Positions 25,638 to 34,386 of a stretch of DNA of 58,820 nucleotides are shown here, in pieces (position 1 is the first letter of the stretch; each line of letters begins with the position of its first letter). The notes under the pieces were generated by a model. That model did not search any database and was not told the origin of the DNA. It saw only the letters and a list, made by a program, of their open reading frames with translations. The position numbers and the translations under genes are program-made. Origin of the DNA: CAZBDU01 sp964490725 (GTDB lineage Bacteria; Spirochaetota; Spirochaetia; SZUA-6; DRHE01); the NCBI GenBank assembly GCA_964490725.1, contig CAZBDU010000025.1, positions 1-58,820 on the forward strand, in the 5' to 3' direction.

Positions 25638-25666
25638 ATAATATGGAATACATTCCGTTTTGACCA
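25638..25666 (-). promoter_or_regulatory. iclR promoter with operator in the spacer
   Basis: Read on the minus strand: TGGTCA (25666-25661), 17-base spacer, TATTAT (25643-25638). The spacer holds GGAAT-GT-ATTCC (25656-25645), a TGGAA/TTCCA-like site as known for IclR proteins. Binding there would exclude RNA polymerase. Confidence 0.6.
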
Positions 25667-25712
25667 TAGTCCAATTCCGCGCCGATGTCAAGTCATCCGG
25701 CGTGTCGTGGCC

Positions 25713-25820
25713 ATGATGCGCCACATGCTGGTGTTCAACGAACCGTATCTCCAGCCGGAGCCCCGGCTCTATGAAGAGAGGGTGAGGGAATATCAACGGG
25801 AGCTGAGCAGAGCGGCTTGA
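25713..25820 (+). other. 35-codon open fragment, possible gene tail
   Basis: Reads MMRHMLVFNEPYLQPEPRLY and ends RELSRAA with TGA at 25818-25820. The composition looks like real protein and might be the C-terminal end of a transposase or other enzyme, but there is no ribosome binding site and nothing upstream fits. It lies in the gap between the iclR promoter and glutamate dehydrogenase (25629-25993). Confidence 0.25.
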
Positions 25821-25925
25821 CGCGGCGGATCATAGTAGCCCGCCGTGACCGGGGTTACCGGGGCGGCACCGCTTGCTCGGTCTGACTGGCGCATCGACCG
25901 CCAGGCTCACGGCGCAACGAGGAGC

Positions 25926-25956
25926 TTGACGCGAGCTGCCGGATCGGACATATTCG
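25926..25956 (+). promoter_or_regulatory. possible promoter of glutamate dehydrogenase
   Basis: TTGACG (25926-25931) and TATTCG (25951-25956), spacer 19 (18 if ATATTC is used). The only reasonable match before the gene. The operator at 25965-25981 would lie just after the transcription start. Confidence 0.4.
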
Positions 25957-25964
25957 AATCAAAT

Positions 25965-25981
25965 TTCAAATCTTGTTTGAA
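25965..25981. promoter_or_regulatory. TTCAA-N7-TTGAA operator, copy 1
   Basis: TTCAAATCTTGTTTGAA, preceded by a T, sits directly before the ribosome site AGAGGG of glutamate dehydrogenase. The same pattern occurs at 40946-40962 and 44604-44620. Position downstream of the promoter suggests repression at this gene. Confidence 0.55.
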
Positions 25982-25993
25982 GAGGGAAATCCG

Positions 25994-27280
25994 ATGGCCG
26001 ACAACAAGTACAACGCGTTCCACGTGGCTCAGGAGCAGTTCGACCGCGTGGCGGCGTTGCTGGAGCTCGAGGAGCCGGTGCGGGAGCTCCTGCGCCAGCC
26101 GATGAGGGAGTACCACGTGAGCATTCCGGTGCGCCTGGACGACGGCACGGTGCGGGTCTTCCGCGGCTTCCGGGTGCAGCACAACGACGCCCGCGGACCC
26201 GGCAAGGGGGGCATCCGCTTTCACCCCCAGGAGACCGCCGACACCGTCCGGGCGCTGGCCATGTGGATGACCTGGAAATGCGCGGTGGTGGACCTGCCGC
26301 TGGGCGGTAGCAAGGGCGGGGTGGTCTGCGACCCGCACCACTTGAGCCTCCGCGAGCAGGAGGGTATCTGCCGCGGCTGGGTGCGCCAGCTAGCCCGCGA
26401 CATGGGGCCACTGCGGGACGTGCCGGCCCCGGACGTCATGACCGGAGGCCAGCACATGCTCTGGATGCTGGACGAGTACGAAGCCTTGTTCGGCGTCAGG
26501 GCGCCGGGGTTCATCACCGGTAAGCCCGTGGGCATGGGAGGCTCCCTGGGCCGCACCGAGGCCACCGGCTACGGGATGATCTTCACCGTGCGGGAGGCGC
26601 TCAAACAGCTCCAGCTGCCGGTGGAGAAAACCACGGCCAGCGTCCAGGGCTTCGGCAACGTGGCCCAGCACGCCATCCGGCTCTACACCGCCCTGGGCGG
26701 CACCGTCATCAGCGTGGCCTGCTGGAACCAGGCCGATGGGAGGTCCTACACCTTCAGGCGGCGGCAGGGGATAGAGCTGGACCGCCTGGTGGAGATCGCC
26801 GACCGCTTCGGGGAGATCGACGTGGCCCGAGCCAGGGACATGGGCTACGAGGTGCTTCCTGGCGGGCAATGGCTGGCCGAGGACGTGGACATCCTGCTGC
26901 CGGCCGCCCTGGAGAACCAGATCACCGCCGAGAACGCGGGCAGCATCAGCCCCCAGGTCAAGGTGCTGGCGGAAGGCGCGAACGGTCCCACCGCGCCGGA
27001 GGCGGACGCGGTGGTGCAGGAGCACGGGATCTTCGTGATCCCCGACTTCCTGGCCAACGCCGGGGGGGTGACCTGCAGCTACTTCGAGCAGGTCCAGTCC
27101 AACATGAACTACTACTGGGAGAAGGAGGAGGTGCTGGCCAAGCTGGACGTGAAGATGACCGGCGCCTTCCTGGACGTCTCCGACACGGCCCGGCGCAATT
27201 CCATGTCCACCCGGGACGCCGCCTACGTGATTGCGGTCAACCGGGTGGCCCAGGCCTGCCGAGACCGCGGCTGGGTGTGA
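25994..27280 (+). CDS. glutamate dehydrogenase (Glu/Leu/Phe/Val dehydrogenase family)
   Basis: 428 residues, usual for the hexameric GDH family; the ATG at 25994 follows AGAGGGA, and an upstream in-frame ATG at 25973 lies inside the operator. Substrate-binding lysines are in GKGGIRFHP (Lys71) and WMTWKC (Lys95); the catalytic lysine is in LPLGGSKGG (Lys107). The NAD(P) domain has VQGFGNVAQHA near 215. The enzyme interconverts glutamate with 2-oxoglutarate and ammonia. The operator shared with the aminotransferase and decarboxylase operons suggests a catabolic role, regenerating the amino acceptor. A leucine or phenylalanine dehydrogenase is less likely given this motif set. Confidence 0.93.
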   Translation: MADNKYNAFHVAQEQFDRVAALLELEEPVRELLRQPMREYHVSIPVRLDDGTVRVFRGFRVQHNDARGPGKGGIRFHPQETADTVRALAMWMTWKCAVVDLPLGGSKGGVVCDPHHLSLREQEGICRGWVRQLARDMGPLRDVPAPDVMTGGQHMLWMLDEYEALFGVRAPGFITGKPVGMGGSLGRTEATGYGMIFTVREALKQLQLPVEKTTASVQGFGNVAQHAIRLYTALGGTVISVACWNQADGRSYTFRRRQGIELDRLVEIADRFGEIDVARARDMGYEVLPGGQWLAEDVDILLPAALENQITAENAGSISPQVKVLAEGANGPTAPEADAVVQEHGIFVIPDFLANAGGVTCSYFEQVQSNMNYYWEKEEVLAKLDVKMTGAFLDVSDTARRNSMSTRDAAYVIAVNRVAQACRDRGWV

Positions 27281-27283
27281 GGC

Positions 27284-27302
27284 CGGCCGCCGTTTGCGGC
27301 CG
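27284..27302 (+). terminator. GC-rich hairpin after glutamate dehydrogenase
   Basis: CGGCCGC-CGTTT-GCGGCCG: 7-bp arms, 5-base loop, 4 bases after the stop codon. No T tract, so termination may be inefficient. Confidence 0.45.
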
Positions 27303-27315
27303 CCCGGGAGGCGCG

Positions 27316-27344
27316 TACACAAAGGCGCCCGTACTCCCTATAAT
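27316..27344 (+). promoter_or_regulatory. promoter of the ATP-grasp pair operon
   Basis: TACACA (27316-27321), 17-base spacer, TATAAT (27339-27344), a perfect -10 box. It gives a ~27-base leader to the ATG at 27378. Confidence 0.6.
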
Positions 27345-27377
27345 GACGGTGAAGGGGGAGCCCTTCGGGGCTTGAGA

Positions 27378-29108
27378 ATGACGGCGGGCAACGGCGGCGG
27401 AAAGCGGTTCCAGCGGGAGGATGGGGGAGCCTTCACATTCCTCGGCTCCGGGGAGCTGGGCGGCAAGGCCTCGGGGCTGGCGGGGGTCCGGACCGCGCTG
27501 CTGGAGCGCTTCCCCGAGGGGCGCTACCGCGACCTGCAGGTGGACATCCCGCGGATGACGGTGCTGCGCACCGGCATCTTCGAGGAGCTGGTCTCCACGG
27601 CCGGTCTGGAGGAGCTGGCCGGCTCCGAGGAGCCGGACCCCTCCATCGCTCGGCGCTTCCTGCGGCAGGAGCTCCCGGCCGCCGTGGTGGGTGACCTCTT
27701 CAGTCTCATCTCCGCCAGCCACGAGCCCCTGGCGATCCGCTCCTCCAGCCTTTTCGAGGATGCCCTGGAGCAGCCCCTCGCCGGGGTCTACCTCACCAAG
27801 ATGATCCCGAACAACCAGCCCGGGGCCGAGGAGCGTTTCCGGCGCCTGCTGGAAGCGGTGAAGCTTGTGTACGCCTCCACCTACTTCCGGGACGCCAGGG
27901 AGTACTGCCGGGCCAGAGGCCTTGCGGCCCGCCGCGAGCGAATGGCCGTCATCATCCAGGAGATCGTGGGCAGCCGCTTCGCCGGGCGCTTCTACCCTAC
28001 CGTTTCCGGGGTGGCGCGGTCCTGGAACTACTACCCCACCGGACACGCCAGGGCGGAGGACGGGATCGCCAGCCTGGCACTGGGGCTGGGGAAGACCATC
28101 GTGGACGGGGGGGCCGTCTGGAGCTACTCGCCCGCCTACCCGTCCGCGCCGCCTCCCTACCCCAGCACCGCCGCGCTGCTGAAGAGCACGCAGACGCGGT
28201 TCTGGGCGGTGAACATGGGCGCCGAGCCCGCCTACGACCCCACGCGGGAGACCGAGTACCTGCTGCACGAGGAGCTGGCCAGGGCGGAGGAGGACGGCGC
28301 GCTGGCCTACGTGACCTCCACCTACGACCCTGGCTCCGACCGGCTGGTGATGGGGATCTCCAGGCCAGGGCCGAGGGTCCTGGACTTTGCCCCCCTTCTG
28401 AAGGGAGGGCTCGCACCGCTCAACGAGCTGGTGGTGGAGCTGCTCTCCGACTGCGCCGCGGCGACGGGGGGACCGGTGGAGCTGGAGTTCGCCCTGCGTC
28501 TGGACCCAGCCCGCGGTGTCCCGCCCCGCTTCGGGCTCCTGCAGGTGAGGCCCACGGGTGTGCGGGAGGCAGAGGTAGAGGTGGACCTGGAGGGGATCGG
28601 CGCGGGCCGCCTCCTGCTGGCCAGCGAGCGGGTCATGGGCAACGGGATCGTCGAGGACCTGCGGCGCATCGTCTACGTGAAGCCCGACTCCTTCAGGGCG
28701 GAGGAGACCGCGGGCATGGTGGCGGAGCTTGCGGAGTGCAACCGGCGCTGCCTGGAGGAGGGAGAGCCGTACCTGCTGCTGGGCTTCGGCCGCTGGGGCA
28801 GCTCCGACCCCTGGCTGGGGGTGCCCGCCTCCTGGAGCCAGCTGAGCGGGGCACGCGTGGTGGTGGAGGCGGCCGCCGCCGGCATGGAGCCCGATCCCAG
28901 CCAGGGCTCGCATTTCTTCCACAACATCCTGAGCGCCGGGGTGTTGTACTTCACCGTGGATCGCGCCGGCAGCCGCCGCATCGACTGGGCGTGGATGGAA
29001 AGCCAGCCGGCGCTCCAGGAGACGCAGCACCTGAAGATGGTGCGGTGCCGCTCGCCCCTCACCGTGATGGTCGACGGGCGGCGCGGCCAGGGGGTAGTTC
29101 TGAAATGA
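27378..29108 (+). CDS. PEP/pyruvate-binding (PPDK N-domain-like) ATP-grasp protein
   Basis: 576 residues from the ATG at 27378, just after a good promoter; the ribosome site is weak. The ATP-grasp domain of pyruvate phosphate dikinase is recognisable: LGGKASGLAGV near 28, LAIRSSSLFEDALEQPLAGV near 118-137, MAVIIQEIVGSRFAGRF near 190, GLGKTIVDGG near 235 and LLQVRP near 390. The phosphohistidine swivel and the PEP/pyruvate barrel of PPDK are missing. A C-terminal domain of ~170 residues, with LLGFGRWGSSDPWLGVP near 472 and GSHFFHNI near 513, recurs in the next protein. It probably phosphorylates or activates a substrate with ATP; the substrate is unknown. Overlaps the next gene by ATGA. Confidence 0.8.
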   Translation: MTAGNGGGKRFQREDGGAFTFLGSGELGGKASGLAGVRTALLERFPEGRYRDLQVDIPRMTVLRTGIFEELVSTAGLEELAGSEEPDPSIARRFLRQELPAAVVGDLFSLISASHEPLAIRSSSLFEDALEQPLAGVYLTKMIPNNQPGAEERFRRLLEAVKLVYASTYFRDAREYCRARGLAARRERMAVIIQEIVGSRFAGRFYPTVSGVARSWNYYPTGHARAEDGIASLALGLGKTIVDGGAVWSYSPAYPSAPPPYPSTAALLKSTQTRFWAVNMGAEPAYDPTRETEYLLHEELARAEEDGALAYVTSTYDPGSDRLVMGISRPGPRVLDFAPLLKGGLAPLNELVVELLSDCAAATGGPVELEFALRLDPARGVPPRFGLLQVRPTGVREAEVEVDLEGIGAGRLLLASERVMGNGIVEDLRRIVYVKPDSFRAEETAGMVAELAECNRRCLEEGEPYLLLGFGRWGSSDPWLGVPASWSQLSGARVVVEAAAAGMEPDPSQGSHFFHNILSAGVLYFTVDRAGSRRIDWAWMESQPALQETQHLKMVRCRSPLTVMVDGRRGQGVVLK

Positions 29109-32100
29109 GCGGTTCCGACAATCGCTGGGAGAGGATCGTCCGGGATCTGAACGAGAGGGCCAAGGAGCTGAGCTGCCTGTACCGGGTGGAGGAGATCCTC
29201 AAAGGCAGTGAGAAAACGGGCGAAACGGAGCTGGCGACGGTGTTCGCCCGCATCATCGAGGCCATCCCGCCGGGGTGGCAGTTTCCCCAGCTCTGCCAGG
29301 TGCGCATCGAGCAGGAAGGAGCGGTGTTCGCCTCCGCCGGGTACCAGCAGAGCGAGTGGCGGCAGAGCGCCGGGATCATGGTGGAGGACCGCCGGGTGGG
29401 CGCCATAGAGGTCTCCTATCGCGGGCTGAGGCCCGCCTCGGGGCCGGTGTTCCTGGAAGAGGAGCAGAAGCTGCTGGAAACGATCGCCGACCGGGTGGGG
29501 CATTTCCTCTTCGACCGCCGTCTGCGGGAGACGGTGACGGCCTGGGAGAAGGCCCAGGCCGGCCTGGCCGCACCCAGCGCCAGGCAGTGGGAGATCGTGC
29601 TGGACCTGCTGGAGAAGGCGGATCGCCGGCTGTTCTACAGGGTCTCCCGCAAGATGCTGAACTACCTGTGCTGGAACGGGGTGGAGGAGGCGCGCAACAT
29701 TCTGCAGATCGTGGGCAAGAAGCAGCAGTCCGACTGGTCGGATCCCGCGGTGGACAGCAACCGCCCGGCCGAGCGCAAGAGCCTGACCCTGGGCCACCTG
29801 AGCAAGCTGACCTTCTCCATCGCGGCGCGCCACCTGAGCGACGGAGAGATCTTCGAGCAGATCCAGAAGTGGGTCACCGAGAACCGCGTGGGCTACCTGG
29901 TGAAGGCGCTGGAAAACCCGGACACCTCCCTGAACGACATCTACGACGCCCTCTCCCGCTACCACCACACCGAGCACGAGGAGGTGGCCCTCACGCCCTA
30001 CGCCCGCCAGAACCTGAACGTGCTGCTCATTCAGCGCCTGTTCACCGAGCAGCTGGAGTTCGTCAACGTGGCCAAGGACCACGTGGACATCGACGACTTT
30101 CACCAGGTCCTGGCCCGCACCATCTTCCCGCAGAACAGCCACGGCCGGCTGGGCGGCAAGAGCGCGGGTCTGTTCATCGCCAGCCAGATCCTGGAGCGCC
30201 ACCTGCCGGAGGGGGAGGGGTTGATGCCGGTGCGGGTGCCCAAGACCTGGTACGTGAGCTCCGACGCGCTGCAGACCTTCCTCAACTACAACGATCTGGA
30301 GGAGATCCTGGAGCAGAAGTTCAAGCCCGGCGCTCAGATCCGGGAGGAGTACCCGAATATCGTGCAGGTGTTCAAGAACTCGCACTTCCCCCCCGAGGTG
30401 GCCAACTGGCTGGCCGCCGCGCTGGACGACCTCGGGGAGCAGCCCATCATCGTGCGCAGCTCCAGCCTGCTGGAGGACCGCATGGGCACCGCCTTCTCCG
30501 GGAAGTACAAGAGCCTGTTCCTGGCCAACCGGGGCGACAGGAGCGTGCGGCTGGCCGCGCTGATGGACGCCATCGCGGAGGTCTACGCGTCCACCTTCGG
30601 GCCGGACCCCATCGAGTACCGCCGCGAGCGCGGGCTCACGGTCTTCCACGAAGAGATGGCCGTGATGATCCAGGAGGTGGTGGGAACCAGGGTGGGCCGC
30701 TACTTCCTGCCGGAGTACTCCGGAGTGGCGTTCAGCAACAACGAGTTCCGGTGGTCGCCCCGCATCAGGCGGGAGGACGGCCTGATCCGCATGGTCCCGG
30801 GGCTGGGCACGCGCGCGGTGGACCGCCTGAGCGACGACTACCCGAAGCTGGTGGCTCCCGGGCAGCCGCAGGTGCAGGTCAACGCCACGGTGGACGAGGT
30901 CCTGCACTACGCGCCGCGCCGGATCGACCTCATTGACCTGGAGGGCAACTCCTTCCTCACCACGGGGCTGCCGGAGCTGCTGGCCGAATGCGGGCGTGAG
31001 TACCCCAACGTGGAGCGCATCGTGTCGGTGCATCGCGACGGACACCTGACCAGTCCCACCCGTTTCAACCTGGACTTCGGCCGGGACGACCTGGTGGCCA
31101 CTTTCGAGGGTGTGGTGGCGCGCACCCCCTTCGTGGTCACCGTGCGGCGCATCCTGGACCTGCTCCGCGAGAAGCTGGGGACGCCGGTGGACATCGAGTT
31201 CGCGGTGAGCGGCGGCCGCCTGCATCTGCTGCAGTGCAGGCCCCAGAGCTTCGCCGGCAGGGAAGGGCCCGTCGCGATCCCCCGCAACATTCCCCGGGAC
31301 AGGGTCTTGTTCACCGCCAGCCGCCATGTGACCGACGGCAGGCTGGCCAACATCACCCACCTGGTGTACGTGGACCCCGACGCCTACGGTTCCCTGAAGG
31401 AGGCGGACGCGCTGCGGCGGGTGGCCCGGACGGTGGGCCGGCTCAACAGCGTTCTGCCCAAGCGGCAGTTCATTCTCCTGGGTCCCGGCCGGTGGGGAAG
31501 CCGCGGCGACATCCGCCTGGGCGTGCCGGTGAGCTACGCGGACATCAACAACTGCGCCCTGCTGGCGGAGATCGCCCGCAAGAGGGGCAACTATGTGCCG
31601 GACCTCTCCTTCGGCACTCACTTCTTCCAGGACCTGGTGGAGTCCTCGATTCACTACCTTCCCCTGTACCCCGACGAAAAGCAGAACCTGTTCAATCATG
31701 AGTTCCTCGAGCGGGCCGAGAACATCCTGCCGCGGCTGCTGCCGGATTTCACCGACATGAGCGGGGTGGTCGCGGTGATCGACGTGCCCCGCGAGTCGGA
31801 AGGAAAGAGCCTGCGGGTCCTGATGAGCGCCGACACCGAGGAGGCGGTGGCGTTTCTGGAGAAAGCCGAGCAGCGTCCGGACGTCCCGGTCGGCGAGGGG
31901 GAGATCCGGGAGGAGTACTCGGCCCAGCACTGGCGGTGGCGGCTGGACATGGCCGAGCACATCGCCGCGCAGATGGAGCCCGAGCGCTTCGGGGTGGCGG
32001 CCCTGTACCTGATCGGCAGCACCAAGAACGCGACCGCCGGGCCGGACAGCGACATAGACCTCCTGGTCCACTTCCGGGGGAGCGACGAGCAGCGGCGGGA

Positions 32101-32290
32101 GCTGCTGGCCTGGCTTCAGGGCTGGAGCCTGTGCCTGGCTCAGATCAACTTTCAGCGCACCGGGCGGCGCTCCGCCGGTCTTCTGGACGTGCATCTGATC
32201 ACCGATCGGGACGTGGCCGCCCGCACCAGCTTCGCCGTCAAGATCGGGGCCGTCACCGACGCGGCCCGCCCGCTGCCCCTGGGCGAATGA
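29105..32290 (+). CDS. multidomain ATP-grasp (PPDK N-like) protein with C-terminal nucleotidyltransferase domain
   Basis: 1061 residues. An N-terminal GAF-like sensor region (about 1-140, IMVEDRRVGAIEVSY) is followed by a helical linker (about 150-330). The ATP-grasp core has GRLGGKSAGLFIASQIL near 348, IIVRSSSLLEDRMGTAFSG near 450, EEMAVMIQEVVGTRVGRYF near 518 and LLQCRPQ near 710. The domain shared with the upstream protein follows (ILLGPGRWGSRGDIRLGVP near 790, GTHFFQDL near 838). The last ~120 residues hold a polymerase-beta-type nucleotidyltransferase with IGSTKNATAGPDSDIDLLV near 970. The swivel and barrel domains of PPDK are absent. Coupled by ATGA to both neighbours. Function unknown; nucleotide signalling or protein/RNA modification are possible. 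Confidence 0.78.
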   Translation: MSGSDNRWERIVRDLNERAKELSCLYRVEEILKGSEKTGETELATVFARIIEAIPPGWQFPQLCQVRIEQEGAVFASAGYQQSEWRQSAGIMVEDRRVGAIEVSYRGLRPASGPVFLEEEQKLLETIADRVGHFLFDRRLRETVTAWEKAQAGLAAPSARQWEIVLDLLEKADRRLFYRVSRKMLNYLCWNGVEEARNILQIVGKKQQSDWSDPAVDSNRPAERKSLTLGHLSKLTFSIAARHLSDGEIFEQIQKWVTENRVGYLVKALENPDTSLNDIYDALSRYHHTEHEEVALTPYARQNLNVLLIQRLFTEQLEFVNVAKDHVDIDDFHQVLARTIFPQNSHGRLGGKSAGLFIASQILERHLPEGEGLMPVRVPKTWYVSSDALQTFLNYNDLEEILEQKFKPGAQIREEYPNIVQVFKNSHFPPEVANWLAAALDDLGEQPIIVRSSSLLEDRMGTAFSGKYKSLFLANRGDRSVRLAALMDAIAEVYASTFGPDPIEYRRERGLTVFHEEMAVMIQEVVGTRVGRYFLPEYSGVAFSNNEFRWSPRIRREDGLIRMVPGLGTRAVDRLSDDYPKLVAPGQPQVQVNATVDEVLHYAPRRIDLIDLEGNSFLTTGLPELLAECGREYPNVERIVSVHRDGHLTSPTRFNLDFGRDDLVATFEGVVARTPFVVTVRRILDLLREKLGTPVDIEFAVSGGRLHLLQCRPQSFAGREGPVAIPRNIPRDRVLFTASRHVTDGRLANITHLVYVDPDAYGSLKEADALRRVARTVGRLNSVLPKRQFILLGPGRWGSRGDIRLGVPVSYADINNCALLAEIARKRGNYVPDLSFGTHFFQDLVESSIHYLPLYPDEKQNLFNHEFLERAENILPRLLPDFTDMSGVVAVIDVPRESEGKSLRVLMSADTEEAVAFLEKAEQRPDVPVGEGEIREEYSAQHWRWRLDMAEHIAAQMEPERFGVAALYLIGSTKNATAGPDSDIDLLVHFRGSDEQRRELLAWLQGWSLCLAQINFQRTGRRSAGLLDVHLITDRDVAARTSFAVKIGAVTDAARPLPLGE

Positions 32291-33141
32291 CCCGCTGCCT
32301 GTTCGTCTCCGACCTCCACGGCCGGGAGGGCCGCTACCGGAGGTTGTACGGTCTTCTGGAGGCTCAGGCGCCGAGGATCCTGCTCCTGGGCGGGGACCTG
32401 CTGCCCGCCGGCCCGCCGGGGCCGGCGGCCTTTGCCCGCCAAGCCCTTGCCGGCGGCTTCCGCAGGCTGCGCCGCCGGTTGGGTTCCCGCTACCCCGAGG
32501 TGCTCCTCATCCCGGGAAACGACGACCCCCGCTCCGTGGAGCCGCTGCTGCTGGAAGGGGAGGAGGAGGGGCTGTGGCGGTACATGCACGGGCGCAAGGA
32601 GAGGATCGACGGGCGGGCCTTCTACGGCTACGCCTGCATCCCCCCCAGCCCCTTCCTGCTGAAGGACTGGGAGCGCTATGACGTGTCCCGGCACGTGGAC
32701 GTGGGTTGCGTCGGCCCCACCGAAGGGCGCCGCACCGTCCCGGTCCGCCGCGAGGAGATCGAACGGTCCACCATCGAGACGGAGCTCCAGGCGTTGGCGG
32801 GGCGGGAAGACCTGACGGAGGCGGTGCTCCTGTTTCACGCCCCCCCGTATGACAGCGCCCTGGACCGGGCGGCCCTGGACGGGCGCACGGTGGAGTTCGC
32901 CCCGCTGGACGTGCACGTGGGAAGCATCGCCGTGCGCCGGTTCATCGAGCGGCGGCAGCCGCTGCTCACGCTTCACGGCCACATCCACGAGTCGGCCCGG
33001 CTCACCGGGAGCTGGCGGGAGCGGATCGGGCGCACCTGGTGCCTCTCCGCGGCCCACGACGGCCCGGAGCTGGCGGTGGTGGAGTTCACTCTGGAGGATC
33101 CCCAGGGAGCGTCCCGCAGGCTGCTGGCCCCCGGGGGTTGA
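32287..33141 (+). CDS. calcineurin-like metallophosphoesterase
   Basis: 284 residues; the ATG overlaps the preceding stop (ATGA). Metal-ligand motifs occur in order: SDLHG at 8-12, GGDLL near 35, GNDD near 78, LFHAPP near 182 and LHGHIHE near 230. The family cleaves phosphomonoesters or phosphodiesters, and this branch resembles small-molecule or nucleotide phosphodiesterases. Tight coupling to a nucleotidyltransferase-bearing ATP-grasp protein suggests that it removes or turns over the product of that protein, an inference from position only. Confidence 0.85.
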   Translation: MTRCLFVSDLHGREGRYRRLYGLLEAQAPRILLLGGDLLPAGPPGPAAFARQALAGGFRRLRRRLGSRYPEVLLIPGNDDPRSVEPLLLEGEEEGLWRYMHGRKERIDGRAFYGYACIPPSPFLLKDWERYDVSRHVDVGCVGPTEGRRTVPVRREEIERSTIETELQALAGREDLTEAVLLFHAPPYDSALDRAALDGRTVEFAPLDVHVGSIAVRRFIERRQPLLTLHGHIHESARLTGSWRERIGRTWCLSAAHDGPELAVVEFTLEDPQGASRRLLAPGG

Positions 33142-33157
33142 ACGCGCCGGGCCCAGG

Positions 33158-33186
33158 TTGCCGGCACAGGTTCCACCACCTATACC
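33158..33186 (+). promoter_or_regulatory. possible promoter of the chemotaxis-receptor remnant
   Basis: TTGCCG (33158-33163), 17-base spacer, TATACC (33181-33186); each box matches consensus in four of six positions. Confidence 0.35.
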
Positions 33187-33247
33187 TCACCTATTTCGCT
33201 CGAATTTTCGCAAGAAGATCGTTTGTCATCCGGCAAGGAGGGCAGCC

Positions 33248-34014
33248 ATGCTTGGGAAAAGAATGGTGTGGATCGCGGTGGTGGTGATGCTGTCGGCTCA
33301 CCTGGCGTAAGCCGGAGGCATCAGCCTGACTCTGGCCGCCTCGTCGGAGGAGTCTTCCGCCTCCATCGAGCGGATGAGGGCCAGCCTGGAGAGCATCCGC
33401 CGGCAGATCGCCGGCTCCGGGGAGAGGGAGATGGCGGAGACCCAGCAGGCGATCCGCAAGGTCAACAGCTCCGCGGCCCTGTTCATGGACATGCTCCAGG
33501 CAATCAACGACATCGCCGCCAAGACGGACCTGCGCTGAAAGAGGTGCACCAGTACGTCCGCATGTCCGAGGAATCGTCGAACCAGACCGCGGAGCACCTC
33601 ACGAGCATCGTATCCGGGGTGCGAGAGGTGGCCGCCGGCATGTCCGAGATCAGCAGAGCCACTGAGGAGGTTTCGCCGGGAACCGAGCAGATCATCGCGT
33701 CTCTGTCCTCTCTGGTGCATTCCAGCCAGGTGGTCAAGGACTCCTCCGGCGACGTCGCCCGCAGGATCCAGAGCATCACCGCATCGCTCCGGAAGGTGAG
33801 AGAGCTTTCGGGCAACACCCGGATGGGCCTAGAACAGATGAGCGCTGCGGTCAGTTCCATCTACAAGGCCTATAAGGCCATCGTGCAGGCGGCCGAAACC
33901 GGAACGCAGAACGCCGAGAACATGAAGAACGTCGGCGAGCTGGTGAAGAGCTTCAAGACAACCGATGAGGCGCAAGCCGCGGAACCGACGGAGGAAGCGC
34001 TGCACGCCCGGTAG
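33248..34014 (+). pseudogene. methyl-accepting chemotaxis protein remnant, signalling tip deleted
   Basis: The start has a good AAGGAGG and an N-terminal membrane-like segment (VWIAVVVMLSAHLA), which runs into TAA at 33308. The same frame continues as AASSEESSASIERMRASLE up to AINDIAAKTDLR and a TGA at 33536. Receptors normally go on from this point to NLLALNAAIEAARAGE, the hairpin tip that contacts CheA and CheW; that segment is missing. After a frame change the C-terminal coiled coil follows (MSEESSNQTAEHLTSIVSG to the stop at 34014). Periplasmic sensor and HAMP regions are also absent. I read it as a collapsed receptor gene and not a functional short form. Confidence 0.75.
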
Positions 34015-34197
34015 ACAACGAGACGGTGCGGCGCAGGATACGGCGGCCGTTTGACCGCCCGGGGCGCCCCTCTGCCTCCTGAATCCGGAGGTACGGGCCC
34101 GCCGGTCGGTTCCAGGGGAGAGTGTGCAGGAGGTTGGGGGAGGGCCGCCGCTGTCGGCCCGCGCCGCGCTGCCGGGCGCCTGGACGGCCGCCGGCGA

Positions 34198-34386
34198 TCA
34201 GACCTTGACGACCTTGCCGCTGCGCAGGCAGCGCGTGCACACCCGGATGGTGGTCCTGGTGGCGCCTACCATGGTGCGGACCCGGATCAGGTTGGGCCTC
34301 CAGGTGCGCCGGGTCTTGTTGTGCGCGTGGCTGACGTTGTTGCCCGAGGTGGTGCCTTTTCCACAGATTTCGCAAACGCGTGCCAT
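34198..34386 (-). CDS. rpmB: 50S ribosomal protein L28 (bL28)
   Basis: 62 residues beginning MARVCEICGKG, from the ATG at 34386 with AGAGGT upstream; an ATG two codons earlier is too close to that site. Features of bL28: SGNNVSHAHNKTRRTWRPNL and the zinc-ribbon cysteine pairs CEIC and CTRC. It is a structural protein of the large ribosomal subunit. It stands alone, with AT-rich DNA upstream (34387-34460) that probably holds its promoter. The 183 bases between it and the chemotaxis remnant hold no gene. Confidence 0.95.
   Translation of the reverse strand: MARVCEICGKGTTSGNNVSHAHNKTRRTWRPNLIRVRTMVGATRTTIRVCTRCLRSGKVVKV

Noticed and set aside
25713..25820. Transposase gene fragment
   Set aside because: 35 codons with no catalytic motif or inverted repeat; kept only as an unassigned fragment.
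28673..32194. 1173-codon minus-strand open frame opposite the ATP-grasp genes
   Set aside because: Shadow of real genes produced by GC-rich third positions; no recognisable domain.
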